A stretch of DNA of 64,000 nucleotides, from contig OX344749.2 of NCBI GenBank assembly GCA_947034885.2, forward strand, positions 29,093,501 to 29,157,500, in the 5' to 3' direction. Each line of letters begins with the position of its first letter. Position 1 is the stretch's first letter. The position numbers were made by a program, and so were the translations under genes. Positions 1 to 12,076 of this stretch are shown here, in pieces. The stretch comes from Thuidium tamariscinum (taxonomy: Eukaryota > Streptophyta > Bryopsida > Hypnales > Thuidiaceae). A model generated the notes under the pieces. It was not told the origin of the DNA, did not search any database, and was given only the letters and a program-made list of their open reading frames with translations.

Positions 1-96
1 ACTCTGAGCAGGATTATCCATGTATGGTACTCTAAAAATAAAAATCAGCTTAATTTCTAAATGTCCAGGTCTTTTCAAGTGTGTTTTGACTATGAA

Positions 97-278
97 CATA
101 ACATTCAGTAGCATTGCATGACTCTGCCTTCTGAAGGATGTGGAATATTCCACACCCCAACAGTGTTTCATCAGTAACTACTGATGTAAGAAGACATGAT
201 TGGCTGTGGGGTGTGGAATATGCCACACCCTTCACTGTAGAGAAAAGGCAGAGTTACAATGTGCTACTGAATGTTATG
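97..278. mobile_element. Foldback MITE, 182 bp
   Basis: The two ends are inverted copies. The left arm starts CATAACATTCAGTAGCA and the right arm ends with its complement; the arms stay alignable for about 65 bases, including GGGGTGTGGAATAT. No clear target duplication was found, so the superfamily is not assigned. There is no coding capacity; reading frames crossing it follow the hairpin arms. Confidence 0.7.
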
Positions 279-299
279 AAAAAAGAGTATAGACTTGTA

Positions 300-2580
300 A
301 GGTGGACCAGCCTAATTTCATCTGCATCCCATCTCTGTCACCCAATATTAGTTTGGTCCCAAGACACCATCCAAATCTATCCAGAAATGAGCCAATTTTG
401 TCTAGAAATCTGACAAAATCAGTGCAATTATGTCTTTTTTCTTGGGCACAAATGAAACGGAATTTCATTGTAAAGAGATAGAATACAAACCGCAAGCTAC
501 AAGGGCCTGGCAAGAACCACACCCAGAACGAGACTCAGACCAGACAAACCAGACGAGACCATGACCAAGAGGGTGACCAACGCATTTATGTCATTTAGGG
601 TAACATAGCAATAGTTGATTGGTAAATACCTAGATGTTTTTAGGGACATAAGAAGGTGGTTATGGGTTGTTATTAGGGTGTTTATGACCCTATTCTTGGG
701 CACTTTTGGAATTTAGGGCTTCACACTTCAAAAATTCATAGAAATTATAATTTTGATCAGAAAATTATAATTCCATATAGGTTTGATTTGTGAAACATGC
801 GCACACCTCTCAAAAATATGTGTTCATCTTGGAATTGGCCCCAAGATAGTCAGATTGCAAATTAAGGTGGTAATAGGTTGGTCTACTTTAATTATCTCCT
901 ATGAAGCAAATTGTGTTTTTTTCCAAAATTAATTGTATATGGGAGGAGGCTCAAAAATTCCTCAAACTTGAAAACTATCCACTTTCGCAAATGTACATTG
1001 TTTGTACATGTTTCTTTTTCATCTTTATAGGAATGTACAAACAATGTACATTTGAGAAGGTGGGTGGTTTTAGAGCCCTATGCCATTTTGACTTCAAAAT
1101 TTCATAACTAAATACTCATAGCTCCAAAAAAATATGAAACAACTTGGGTTAGATGCCAATTCTACTTGTCTTTCAATGAAATTATTTTGAAAAATAATTC
1201 AAGAAGTTCCACCTCCCTAAAATTTAGTTTTAGCTCTTAGATGGGCGCTTTCTAAACCTCCTCCCTTAGATGTATATAGAACTTGTTTATTAGTATGCAC
1301 ACCAATTTTGAGTGCAAAACTTCATAGGAGTTGTGAGATTATATCAAGAAAAATTTACATTTTTATTTTTAGTATAATGTCATTGCCTACGATGTTTTAG
1401 AAATTTCCATTTAAAAGTTTTTTGGGATTAGTGGTAATATGAACAACTACAAGAGTATGAGCATACTAAAATACAATTCCAAAAAAATTTATTTGACATG
1501 AAAAAACATCAAACTCATTACACAATCCGCCTTGCAATTGTTGAAATGCGGTTCTCTTTTATAGGTAGAGATTGCAAATAGCTTCGAATCACCATTTTTC
1601 ACTAGGACCATTCTCTAAGCAAATGGACAAGTACAATTTATTAGATTTCAAATAAAATAAAATTGGCAAGCTTTGCACTCCACTAATAGTACATATGCCT
1701 TTGAAGACCTCTCAACAATCAAATATGCACTTTTTTCAATGAAAAATGAAAGTTTTCAGTGGTTAACCTTCAAAACAGTTAAAGGAATTTATTTGCCCAC
1801 AAAGAAATGGGCCTACAATTTTAAATCAATGATATATGGTTGATTGGGCAATTAGGGGTTAAAGGAGGCAACCACTCAAGCAACTGAGGATATTTAGAAT
1901 GCAGATATGTTGAAGAAGAAAATTTCTCCATTTAGACAAATAGGTTTGAAAAGGATTCCATATTTTTACAAAATTTCATTTCTCAAAACAAAATTATCAT
2001 GAATTTTTTAGTTCAAGATTGAGTTCATTCTACTTTGGTCATATAGGTCTTCTTATTTCCAACTAAGGACTAGTTGCAATATTGAGAGATTTGTAGCCAA
2101 TCATAATGTGTCCCAATTATTTTGTCAACTACTCAATAATTAATCAATACTCATCTTTACTACACAAGATGACAACACCCTACAATGCTAATAGAGGAGG
2201 ATGAATAGGAATGGATTTCCACAAAGGGCAATGCATGAATTGCAAGATGCTAAATCCATTCCAGGATTTGTGTCAAAAAATAAATAAACATGGCAAGAAG
2301 TAGATCACATAAGGTGAGTTTATCCCTAGAGAAAAACACAAGAATTTTTTTATTTGCCACACATAATAAATTTTGAAAATTTTGAAATCAAATTTGCAAT
2401 TAGAGAGGCCAATTTTTTTGGTGAAGTGAGTATTTTGAAATTAATAAAAAAAATTAGGGTTTTTTTAAGATACAAAATTCACCTATTGTGGTCTATTTCA
2501 TAGAATGGGTTCAACATCCTCTTTATGAACTACTCAAAATCAATGGGTAGTACAATTTTGGGGGATGCTTAGAGGATGAT
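300..2580. other. AT-rich intergenic DNA, no gene seen
   Basis: No credible coding region or RNA gene is seen. At 930-1180 lies one member of a dispersed repeat whose core is a palindrome built on AATGTACATTGTTTGTACA and its complement (989-1053). Relatives lie at 13775-13990 (core missing) and 59040-59260. The rest is unassigned AT-rich DNA, probably old transposon debris. Confidence 0.6.
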
Positions 2581-2588
2581 ATTGTTAA

Positions 2589-3378
2589 CCCTTTAAAATC
2601 CTTGACTATGTTTTCACAGAAGACACTCCAAAATTGCCATTCTCACATACAAGTACCAAAATTTGAAAAAAAGAACATTCTTGGACATATGTAACATTAG
2701 GATATTGTAGTACATTGGTTTGAAAAGATGTGTAAATTTCTTTTGAAATTTCTATTGTATAGATAGTATTTGAATCAAATTTTTTTTTTGTTCCCTCCAG
2801 AAAACTAGGCAATTGCACTTCATAAGGTGTCATTTGTCTCAAAAAATGTCCAAAATAGCACTGCTTCTTTAGATTTATTTTTCAAAGCAAGCTAGCTACA
2901 TGCTTGAAATTTTTAGATCATTAAAAATTGTACAATATATAGGAAAAAAAATAGTAAATAGAAAGAAGTAGAGAATGATTCAAAATACTAAATTGTTGAG
3001 AATTTACTTATGGATTAGAAGAATGCCAATCAAAATGGTTGTAATGTTGTAATAAACAATCTAATTCTACAATTTTTTTTCAAAAAATATTGAAATTTGA
3101 GTAAAATAATGGATTTCAAAGTTTATTTTAGGGTATAGAATCCATAATTGTTTGCAAACAAGAACTCTTCATAACATTTGATTCATTGATCAATATGGAA
3201 TGATTCAAAGCTTTCCAAAAATATATAAATGTAAAAATGAAATTCAAAATTTCAAATTTATGAAAAGTGATTATTTTTTTTCTACCTAAACTGTTAATAC
3301 AAAATAGTAACAACATTATATTTTCAAATGTCCTAAATTTTAGTGCGCATAAAAGATATTCCTCATCTACACCTTCTA
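2589..3378 (+). mobile_element. TTAA-flanked MITE, family A copy 1 (right end not found)
   Basis: It starts CCCTTTAAAA directly after TTAA (2585-2588). The interior (for example AAGCTAGCTACATGCTTGAA and AAGAAGTAGAGAATGATTCA) is shared with copies at 3383-4293, 55798-56743, 61004-63660 and 61898-63537. The expected right end, a block ending TTTAGGGG before TTAA, is missing, and the next copy follows in opposite orientation. Non-autonomous: no transposase. Confidence 0.65.
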
Positions 3379-3382
3379 TTAA

Positions 3383-4293
3383 CCTTTAAAGGACCAAAGT
3401 ACGTCTTTTGGCAATATAGAAATTTTGGGTAGCTCACTATGAATGGTTTAATTTTTTTCTTTGAAATTTTTATATGATGTGTGAACAAGGAATATCTTCA
3501 AGGGACAAGAGTTTTTATAATTTTTGACTACGTGGTTAAAAGATTATTGTATGATATGTATATTTTTTCCACCAGGCAAGTATTTGGGGTAGATTTGAAA
3601 AAAATCATTTAAAAAAAAATTGAAATTTCTTTTCTAAATTGATATATGGAATACTTTGAATTTTTCTATTTTGATTAATGACATGAAAGTTATGAGGTGT
3701 TTTAGTTTGTAGACAATTATAATTCTCTTACTCTTAAATAAACTTTGAAGGTCTTTATTTAACTCAATTGTCAATATTGTTTGAAAAAATTGAAATTGTA
3801 GGCCTTAGGTTTTTCATCACAACATTACAACTATTGGAATTGACATTTCTCAATTCCGTAACTAAATAATATACAATTTAGCATGTTGAGTCATTCTCTA
3901 CCTCTTTCTACTTAGTAGTTTTTTCCTATTTGCTATACAATTCCAAATTATCTCAAAATTTTCAAGCATGTAGCTTACGTGCTTTGAAGAATGAATCCAA
4001 AGAAGAACCACCAACATGGAAATATTTTCATGCAAATGTGCCATTGTGAAGTGCACCTACCCTGTTTTTTTATAGGGTCCAAAATGGTTTTGTCAATTCA
4101 AATGCTAAAATCTTGCAATCCACACAATGAAAAATTTGAAATTTTTCCACATCTTCTCTAGAAAGCATATAATACAATAAGATTTGATGGTTACATGTGT
4201 TCAATAATGTTGTTTTTTCAAAAATTTGGTACTCATACTAAAATTGTAGTTTGGAAGTGTTTTTGATGTGAACATACTCAAGAACTTAAGGGG
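3383..4293 (-). mobile_element. TTAA-flanked MITE, family A copy 2
   Basis: Inverted relative to copy 1. Its 3' end lies at the left (TTAA then CCTTTAAAGGACC) and its 5' end at the right (CTTAAGGGG then TTGA, one base from TTAA). It carries the family block GGTAGCTCACTATGAATGG at 3428-3446. With copy 1 it forms an imperfect inverted repeat of about 1.7 kb. Length 911 bp, close to the 946 bp of the cleanest copy at 55.8 kb. Confidence 0.7.
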
Positions 4294-4304
4294 TTGAAGT
4301 TTAA

Positions 4305-5156
4305 GCCCCAAATATAGAAATCTATAGTCTCACATATCAGCCCCAAATTGCTATGGTTCCAAATTTAGGAAGCTAGTCCTTTACGGGTTGATCTTGAATG
4401 ACAGTCAAGTGATTATTTTCTAATCATTGCCCTTCTTTTCTGAGCCTCATGTTCTCAAACTTTGAATTTTCTTTCCTCAATAAAAAATGATTCTAGAAAA
4501 ATAAAATGGAATTATAAACTCAATGGCAGTAGTTTCATCAAACTCCAACTCAAATTCTACCTTGTGAAAATTTTCAAAGTAAAATGGTGTAGTGTAATTT
4601 ATAGCTCATTTTTCGAGGTTCAATTTAGACATGGACTAAAAATTCAGCCAACCAATGTAATTCTTATACACCTCAAAAAAAGTTGAGTCTAAGGAATTCA
4701 AGGACAAGACAAGAGTCATGTATTATTTTTTTCCCTTACAAACACTACTCTTGTTTTGAATGACCATTGTACAATACATTGTAAGCTCTTCCATACATTA
4801 AAAAAATACTTGAAATGTTGTGAGATTTTACATGTAAATTTTTTACTCTATTACATTTCAATAAGCACCAAAGGCATAATTTTTGAATATTTTCACAAAG
4901 ACATGTTCCTTCAAAGTGTGCTCCTAAATATTTCTATTACTCCAAACAAAACTTTTTATTTAAACATCTTCTAAATTATGTAGTCAAATAATCTAAATAA
5001 TTTTGAGGTGTTTCTCTTCATTGTAATCTTTGAGATCCTATTATCTTATTATATCCAATTTCAAGAAAATATGAGCAAAAAAATGAGCAAAAAAAGATCA
5101 TGTTCCTTGCAATTTTGGCCCATTTTAAAAGTACATCCTCCTTGGGTCATTAGGGA
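4305..5156. mobile_element. Probable TTAA-flanked MITE
   Basis: The right end is convincing: CATTAGGGA followed by TTAA (5157-5160). A candidate left end is GCCCCAAATAT after TTAA (4301-4304), but it matches the right end only loosely. Interior AT-rich, no coding region. The superfamily is inferred from the ends only. Confidence 0.4.
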
Positions 5157-5475
5157 TTAAATTGTTGCATAATCTTCAAAGATTATTGCCCTACTTTAGA
5201 TGAATATATGAAAATTTGAATGAATTAATGAGTTGTCATCTATATATTATGTGTTTTATTGATGTTATGAATATAAAGAGCCTTGTGATTCCAATGACAA
5301 TTGTTTTTTTAATAGCCAAATATAAAGAAATTATAAAATTTGATCCAAAGAATATTATTGCTTTTATTTTTATCATTATTGGTATAGAAAACAACCTTCA
5401 TTAGATTCATGAAGTCATTCACATCCATGTTCATGAATGAAATATGAAAGTCTTAGTGGAATTTTTTATTTATAA

Positions 5476-6863
5476 CACTACAAGAAAAACGGACCCTAAT
5501 TAACACAAAATTAACTAATTTGTGTTGATCGTGACAAAAATAAAATTTGGTGTGTTAATCCGGACACTGTATTTCTTGACTAAAGTAGCATTCAACAAAA
5601 ATGTGTTGATTGTGACAAAAAAAATTTGCTTAGTTGATTCGGCTATCCATTAAACACACTCTAAGTGGAATTTTAGACCTCATTTAGGCATAGTAGATCA
5701 ATTTTTAAAAAAAAATTCAAACTATGAAAAGGTAAGAAATCAAACTAGACTTTATCTTCAAAAATTGGTTTGACATTCTAAGTCTTCAATCAAAAGTTAT
5801 GGAAAAATTTCAGAGGGGGTTTGGAAGAGACATTTTCTTTGACAATTAAAAACTTCCTCTCTGAAATTTGTCCATAACTTTTGATTGAAGACTAAGAATG
5901 TCATAAAACTTTTTGGAGATAAAATTTGGTTTAATTCTCCACCTTTTTCTGGTTCAATTTTTTTTGAAAGAAGTTGATCATCTATGCCTAAATGAGGTTT
6001 GAAAATCCACTTAGAGTATGTTTACTAATTTTGACTTAACTATGAGCGGTGGAGCTCCTACTCATCCTATTCAAACATATTCCATATGTTTTGTTCTACC
6101 TCCTACCATCCTACTAGTATAAAGACCTTGTCTTCTCCTCCCAATAAACACCAAGGTAAGTTGCATTGTAAATACACAAGCTACATGTATACTGAATTAT
6201 TTTAAACATAGAGTTGAATTTTATAAAATTAACATTGATTTAAATAAAAATTGGAATTAATCTAAAAATAATTTTAATTTTAATGTAATATCATTAATCA
6301 AATTTTAATTTTGATACAATTTTAAATTTTATAGTTTTGCCACTCTACTAACGTGGCAACCTTGCCTACGTGGCATTTTGCAAATGTGGCAGTGTACGTG
6401 GCAGATTTTTGAATCATAAAAATTTGACCAAATTACCAAAAAAAATCAACATGGTTGTGTTAAAAATTGTCCAAATCAAAATGTCCTAATCAACTATCCT
6501 AACCAACATATTGTCCTCAATTTTCATGTTGGTTTGGACCAGGGTTTTTTTTTCTGGCGGTTTGGTGTAAAATTGCACCAAATTTTTTTGTTTGACACCA
6601 AGCCTATAGGAAAAAAACAGTAAAATTTTGGATGAAATCGCCAATAAACTTCAAATTTAAAAAAAAAAGTGGACGAAATCGCCAAATAATGGATGAAAAT
6701 ATAATGATACATATGTATTATATGCTAATATGATATTTTCTATCCAATATATAGATGAATGTTGAGATTTGGAGCTCCACAATAAAATGAAATATCGCCA
6801 CTTTGGCAGTTCATAAGAAATGAAAAAAAAACCCTGATTTAGAGATTATATTTTCTTGTAGTG
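5476..6863. mobile_element. Non-autonomous CACTA element, 1388 bp
   Basis: It begins CACTACAAGAAAA and ends with the exact complement TTTTCTTGTAGTG, flanked by a 3-bp direct repeat TAA (5473-5475 and 6864-6866), as expected for CACTA (En/Spm) transposons. Subterminal copies of GTGTTGATYGTGACAAAAA lie near 5522 and 5602. There is no transposase. A second foldback element sits inside. Confidence 0.9.
5651..6025. mobile_element. Foldback element nested in the CACTA element
   Basis: A 375-bp hairpin with arms of about 180 bases: TAAACACACTCTAAGTGGA on the left pairs with its near-complement ending at 6025. The arm body (around CTCATTTAGGCATAGTAGAT) recurs as a single diverged arm at about 25862-26035, so it is a repeat family of its own. 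Long pairing arms could feed small-RNA production if transcribed. Confidence 0.75.
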
Positions 6864-7146
6864 TAAGGATACATATACTCAATTAAAAAGAAACATTGAT
6901 TATTTACCTATTTTTATAAATGTCGGTGTAGTGATTTGCATTAACTTGCATTTAAGGTTCTTTTAAATGTTTTACATAAAAAAATTGATAAAAAAATAAA
7001 CTTCACTTTCGTATATTAGCATAGATTTATAACATTTAAAATTTACAAAGGAAAGCACTTTAAAATCTATATCTATATCTAAACTAGTTTTTAGAATTTA
7101 CAGGTTATAGTTTAGAAGGGAAGACATTCAATCCTACAATCAAAAG

Positions 7147-7377
7147 TGGGCCCAACAAGGTGGATGTACTTTGGGGAAAAATGCACAATTTTTTAAAAAA
7201 TTTGCAAATTTTGAATTCATATAGACCTCAAATACAAATAATATAACTTTTCTAGATGCTAGCTTTTTTTTTAATTTTTTATTTCAATTTAGAATTCGTA
7301 GAAGTTCATAGCAAGATTTTGCCCTCACATGCATCACATGAGCAGGAAGGCCGATTAGGGTTTGACGTTTAGGGTTT
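7147..7377 (+). promoter_or_regulatory. RPL30 promoter with site II and telo-box motifs
   Basis: A site II element, TGGGCC, lies at 7147-7152. Two telo-boxes (TTAGGGTTT, reverse of AAACCCTAA) lie at 7355-7363 and 7369-7377. This combination is known from plant ribosomal-protein and other growth-linked promoters. A pyrimidine-rich leader follows before the ATG at 7489. The transcription start was not determined. Confidence 0.75.
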
Positions 7378-7488
7378 GTCCAAATGCCAGCAGTCTTCCA
7401 GTAGCCTTCTCTTTCTGCCTCTCTCGCAGCCCCGAGCTTGAGCTCCGTCCCACTAGTCGTCGTCGACAGCCCCTCTCTGTCCGTCACC

Positions 7489-7827
7489 ATGGTGGCCACC
7501 AAGAAGACGAAGAAGGCGCAGGAGTCCATCAACAATCGCCTGGCGCTCGTCATGAAGTCCGGGAAGTATACCCTCGGCTACACGACCACCCTGAAGTCGC
7601 TCCGAGGCGGCAAGGGCAAGCTCGTCATCATCGCCAACAACTGCCCGCCCCTCCGCAAGTCCGAGATCGAGTACTACGCCATGCTGTCCAAGACGGGCGT
7701 GCACCACTACAGCGGCAACAACGTGGACTTGGGCACCGCGTGCGGCAAGTACTTCCGCGTCTGCACGTTGAGCATCACTGACCCTGGGGACTCCGATATC
7801 ATCCGATCCATGCCTGCGGACCAGTAG
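7489..7827 (+). CDS. RPL30: 60S ribosomal protein L30 (eL30), intact, single exon
   Basis: Encodes 112 residues, the normal eL30 length, starting [17 protein letters not shown]. eL30 is a small structural protein of the large cytosolic ribosomal subunit with an L7Ae/L30e RNA-binding fold. Conserved blocks visible are [31 protein letters not shown] and [20 protein letters not shown], with an acidic end DPGDSDII. The ATG at 7489 is in a strong context (CACCATGG). A longer upstream frame exists, but its 17 extra residues are not family-like. There is no intron in the coding region, unlike the flowering-plant L30 genes I recall. Third positions are G/C-rich, as in a highly expressed gene, against AT-rich surroundings. 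Its 3' end is partly duplicated just downstream. Site II and telo-box motifs argue for an active native promoter. Confidence 0.97.
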   Translation: MVATKKTKKAQESINNRLALVMKSGKYTLGYTTTLKSLRGGKGKLVIIANNCPPLRKSEIEYYAMLSKTGVHHYSGNNVDLGTACGKYFRVCTLSITDPGDSDIIRSMPADQ

Positions 7828-8367
7828 TAGAGACTGACTCGGTGAGTGCTTGGCTTTTGTTAGGGTTTGGAAGGTGCGAGTAGGCTGGTACAGAGAGAGG
7901 ACTTTGGGCGGCGACGGTTTATTTGCCAACCCTAGGTTTGGGTTGGGTCCATGAGCTGGTCATGGAATGCGATCTAGTGGGTATCATATTTTACTCTGGA
8001 GTAATGTTCACAACATTTGAGTGAAATTTCTGATGAGGCATGAAGCCGTTTTCTTCATTTCTCGTTTCTCTTGTTGCAATTGTGCAATTGTGGACATCCG
8101 ATATCATCCGCTCTATGCCTGCTGACCAGTAGAGACTACCTTGGTGTGATTGGATTTGGGTACGGTTCGGAGGTTATGCTGGGAGGCTGTTCCAGAGAAA
8201 GACTTTGGACGACGACGTTTTATTTGCTAATCCTAGGGTTAGGTCCATGAGATGTTCGTAGAACTCGACCTAGTTAGTGGGTGTTGTATTCTTCTCTGAG
8301 CAATGTTCGCGATATTTGAGTGATACATCTGATGAGGCATTAAGCCGTTTTCTTCATTTCTCGTTTT
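7785..8367 (+). repeat. Tandem duplication of the RPL30 3' end and flank
   Basis: Copy 1 (about 7785-8071) runs from the last 12 codons of RPL30 through its 3' flank. Copy 2 (about 8091-8367) repeats this, including the last codons ([11 protein letters not shown] stop) and landmarks such as TGATGAGGCAT and CCGTTTTCTTCATTTCTCGT. The three base differences in the last ten shared codons are all synonymous (CGA/CGC, TCC/TCT, GCG/GCT). Copy 1 has one extra TAG after the stop. The flanks differ more, including small insertions. Copy 2 has no upstream coding part and no acceptor AG just before it, so it looks like a relic of a second gene copy rather than an alternative exon. Confidence 0.85.
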
Positions 8368-8369
8368 GC

Positions 8370-10889
8370 CGAAATCTGTACTTTATTTTTTTGAGTTTTC
8401 TGTGACCTGAGATTGTTTTGAATGATTCTTCGTGGTCGTTCAGTTTGTAATTGAGGATGTCTGTATTGATGTTTCGAAGTTTTTGTGACCTGAGTTTGTT
8501 TTGGGGGTATCTTGATAAATTAGTCAAAGACACCCCACCCCACCCCGTTGCAACAGTATTTAGTCAGAGCACTAGGCTATATGCATAACGTTCTTCAGAG
8601 TTCCTCTTCTGCATCCATGAATTTGAAACCATTGTTCTGAATGTATCAAATGTTTAGCGAGAGTGTGTATTTTTGTTTGTTATTGACAGTTTAGCAAATA
8701 CGGAGTAGTTAATAGGAGCTGTGTGCAGGAGCATAATGCATACTAATTTTCAAGTTTAGAAAACTAGTTAAACCTTGGGGTCAGCATTGTCAGAATCTGA
8801 TTCTCGAAGTAAAAGGTGCAGGGTAATGACTGTTATGTGTACCTGAGGGTGTTGAATGTGCTCCGCAAGAGCAGACCACCTATTCAATTGACCAGTTACA
8901 CTTTCAATCGTGTGTAAATTTGTGTAGTTTTGCGGGGTTATGACCTAATATTCTCTGTAATAGTTGGTGTTGCCTCGGTGCTTTACCCTCGTCATCGTCC
9001 CGTTTGTTTTGATTTAACTACACTTCTTTCGAGCTTTTCGCGGATGTGAGTATGATACTGGAATGCTTTGAGATGTTGCTTTAAAGTAAAGAATTTACAG
9101 TCGTTCGTTCGCCTACACGAAGTAGAGACAGTCTCATCAGATTTTTGTCCGTGTACGTCTTGTGTTGGGTTCTATGTTCGCAAGGAATCGTTGATGACCT
9201 ACTCATTAGCAGATTTAGTAAGTGGCATTCACGTCTCTGTTCCCTGCTGCTGTTGGAAAACGGTGTGATCGCCAATTTGAGCATTCTTGGTGCGTTGTAT
9301 ATCTCCGCTAACTATTAGAAACCGATTTTATTGGTCTGGAGATTTCATGTACTCGTATCTTGTTTCCGAAGTAAAGTGGAGTTTTTCTCGAGGACGACAT
9401 TTTATTACCAATTCTCAGAATTCATCGAGTTCTTTTCTTTACAAATTCCGGAAAGTCTGTCTTTGTGCAAAACTTGTGGACTTGTCGCTAGATTTTCCGA
9501 TTGATTTTGTAGAAAGCTGGAATTATTTATTACATTCATGTGTGTCTGTTGTGCAAATGATCTACTTATATGTCCAGAGGTTAACCTATTTTTGTGATGC
9601 TTAAATACTCTACTTCCTATATGTCTTACGCCCTAGAAAGTTCGGAGAGTTTGGATGTCCAAACAAAAGGTATCTGAACAGAAAGAGCAGCCGAACAAGT
9701 AGCTCCAACTTATTTACTTCAATTTTACGCCTTAATAGTTTTGCAATGCAACCTAACATTATAGAACATGTATGGTTTTAGGCATGACAAGGACTGGATC
9801 TGTTGTACAGTACTGTACATTAGCGATTGATAAACTGGAACTCCTTAGTGAGTTTCCCTGGCCATTGTTTTTGGCTAACAATATAGTTTGTTACAGAAAT
9901 TTTTGAGACCTTCACAATTCTGCACTTTGGTCTGAAAAGTATGTACCAAGCAGCCAAGGCTTTGATTTAGTCATATGTTTTGTTATGAAACATCCATTGC
10001 AAATTCCATGTTGCTTTAACATGGAATTTTGAATGAGGTTCCTGTAAGCCAAATACTTGAATATTTGAATTGAGTGTGAGCAAATAGGGTTAATGCTTCC
10101 TACATACATATCTGAATTTCATTTATCAACTTCAAGTAGCTATCAGAGTTAATTATAAAGTGGGTGCAATGGGAGACTTTGGGAAAAACACAGGACAAAA
10201 CTCCTTAGAGCACCAAAATTTAGGTTCAAAGGAGTTTGGTGTTGTGTTTCTTTTCTACTATTCTCAATTATACCTCCCTCGGACACTTGTATTCCAAACC
10301 AGGGTTTCCTTTACAATTAACTCTATTGTGCCTTTTGTATTTTGTAGAGTTGTGCACAGTCGTCATAGCACCGACTTTGACAGTACGGTATTTTTTCCTT
10401 TTTTTCCTACTGATACTATTGCTTTTCAAAAAATCATTGCAAGAGCATCTTTGAGAACTGGCATGAAGGTCCAAAGTTAGCAACCTCATCATGCTATCTG
10501 TGTCATCCCTGCCCCAAACTTAGTGTTTTATTATGACTCCTCAAATGAAATGACTGTTAATAACTCTCGTTTCAGGACCAGAAATTGATGTGTCTCTAAC
10601 TTACATCATGACCGATTTCATTGGAACACTCTGACAAATCCTCAACATGATTACTTCTGAGTGCACATGAAACTTGCTGAAGCCTTTTGCAATGGAATTC
10701 CATTTGTTTCAAAAAAATAAAAATAAAAAACTTGCTGAAGCCCCATTTGTTAAAAAAAACAAATAAAAACCAAACCACTTGCTGAAGGTAAGTACACTGA
10801 TTAAAAATTGCACCTAGCCTATCTAAAACTGCCATCATCACACTTTTTACATCTCCAAAACCAATATCTGCATGTGTGGAAGAAATAGT
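8370..10889. other. GC-moderate region after RPL30, no gene recognised
   Basis: This stretch is less AT-rich than the transposon zones and looks low-copy, but I find no recognisable protein. Reading frames of up to about 105 codons (for example 9287-9604, +) have no family features. It may hold the extended 3' end of RPL30 or a long non-coding transcript. From about 10.5 kb it grades into AT-rich repeats. Confidence 0.5.
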
Positions 10890-10893
10890 TTAA

Positions 10894-12072
10894 CCTTTAA
10901 ATGCCCAAACCACCAAAATCTGGTGTTTGCAAAACTTTGAAGTTAAATAATACCTAATCAAGCTGTTTTTTATAATAGTTTATGTTTTCAAAAACTTTTT
11001 TTTCAAGTCTAGTTTCAAGCATAAAAAAACCAATCTTGAAAATGATTGGTTATGATTTTTCTATTCAAGATTTTATAGAAGGGTGTCCATTGCAATCTTG
11101 AATTTCTTTAGTGTTGAAGACTCTTGGAAATGAACCTCAAATACACTAGATCTTGGAGGAAAAGCCACATTAGAAATTAAAGAGTAGATTTTGACAAGCA
11201 TTTATTGATTGGAATTATGAATGCTAGGCACTTGAACTAGGGTCTTTTTTTTAGGTGTCGCCACCTATCTAGATGTTGATTCAATAACTTTACATCTATA
11301 GTTGCCTAAAATATACCAAAGTTGGAAATATAGGTATAGATTGTATAAAGGCACCTTTGTTCAATCACTAGGTTTTGTCACGTCCTTTGAAGCTACAATT
11401 TTCTTGCTCTCAATTTTACTTTGGCTTTTCCTACTAATTGCAATTTTTGAGGTTGCACGAAGATATGAGACTTTGAAGCATAAGTACATGAATGAGCTAT
11501 AGTTAATGTGCTTGAACTTGTTAGCTATAGTTTTCATAATTCATTTGCATCCCATTTTGCACCACTCTTCAAAACCTAGTTGCCCTATTATGCACCAATC
11601 TAAGAGCTATAGTTGGTGAAGATGTTTTTTTGTTTTTTGTTCTAAAGCCATACAACTTACACTAATTCCTAACTTAGAGCCAAATTTTGTACCAAAAGTA
11701 AATTTGAGTGTCCTCTAACTTCAATAACTTACTTCTCACTTGGAGCCCAAATCTAAATTCCTTTAAAATTTAAAAAAACAACCCAACTTGAACCTTTTTT
11801 TTTTGGTGGCCAACTTTTTTGATTTGACTTCTAAAAAGATGATTGAAAGACTTCAACCCTATTTTAACACCTTTAAGATCAAGAATTATAATCTTCCAAT
11901 CTATAAGTGATATTGTTATCTTTTCTTTTCCTAAGTGATCTTTAGCATGTCTAGTTTGAATTTGTATGGTTACATTTAAGAAAAAATTGATACAACTTAT
12001 CAAAATCTTGAATTTTTGTTCAATTTAGAGTAAATTCCTAGAAGCTCAAAAAAGGCCTTGGGCATTCAAGGG
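10894..12072 (+). mobile_element. TTAA-flanked MITE, family B copy 1
   Basis: TTAA (10890-10893), then CCTTTAAATGCCCAAACC; the right end is CTTGGGCATTCAAGGG, then TTAA (12073-12076). The left 330 bp match 37782-38120 and the complement of 60500-60834. The right 250 bp match 40775-41069 and the complement of 60184-60470. The middle (about 11220-11790) is extra compared with the 651-bp copy at 60 kb and is probably a later insertion or an internal expansion. No coding capacity. Confidence 0.8.
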
Positions 12073-12076
12073 TTAA

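Noticed and set aside
7362-7929. Long overlapping frames on both strands across RPL30 (139 and 158 codons)
   Set aside because: They are by-products of the GC-rich third positions of RPL30; they show no family features and RPL30 explains the region.
8028-8360. Hammerhead-ribozyme-like core CTGATGAG with a GGC/GCC stem in both copies of the RPL30 3' flank
   Set aside because: The GAAA required after stem II is absent (GTTTT instead) and no stem III/I partners are seen. A box C/D snoRNA was also considered, but no paired D box and terminal stem could be found.
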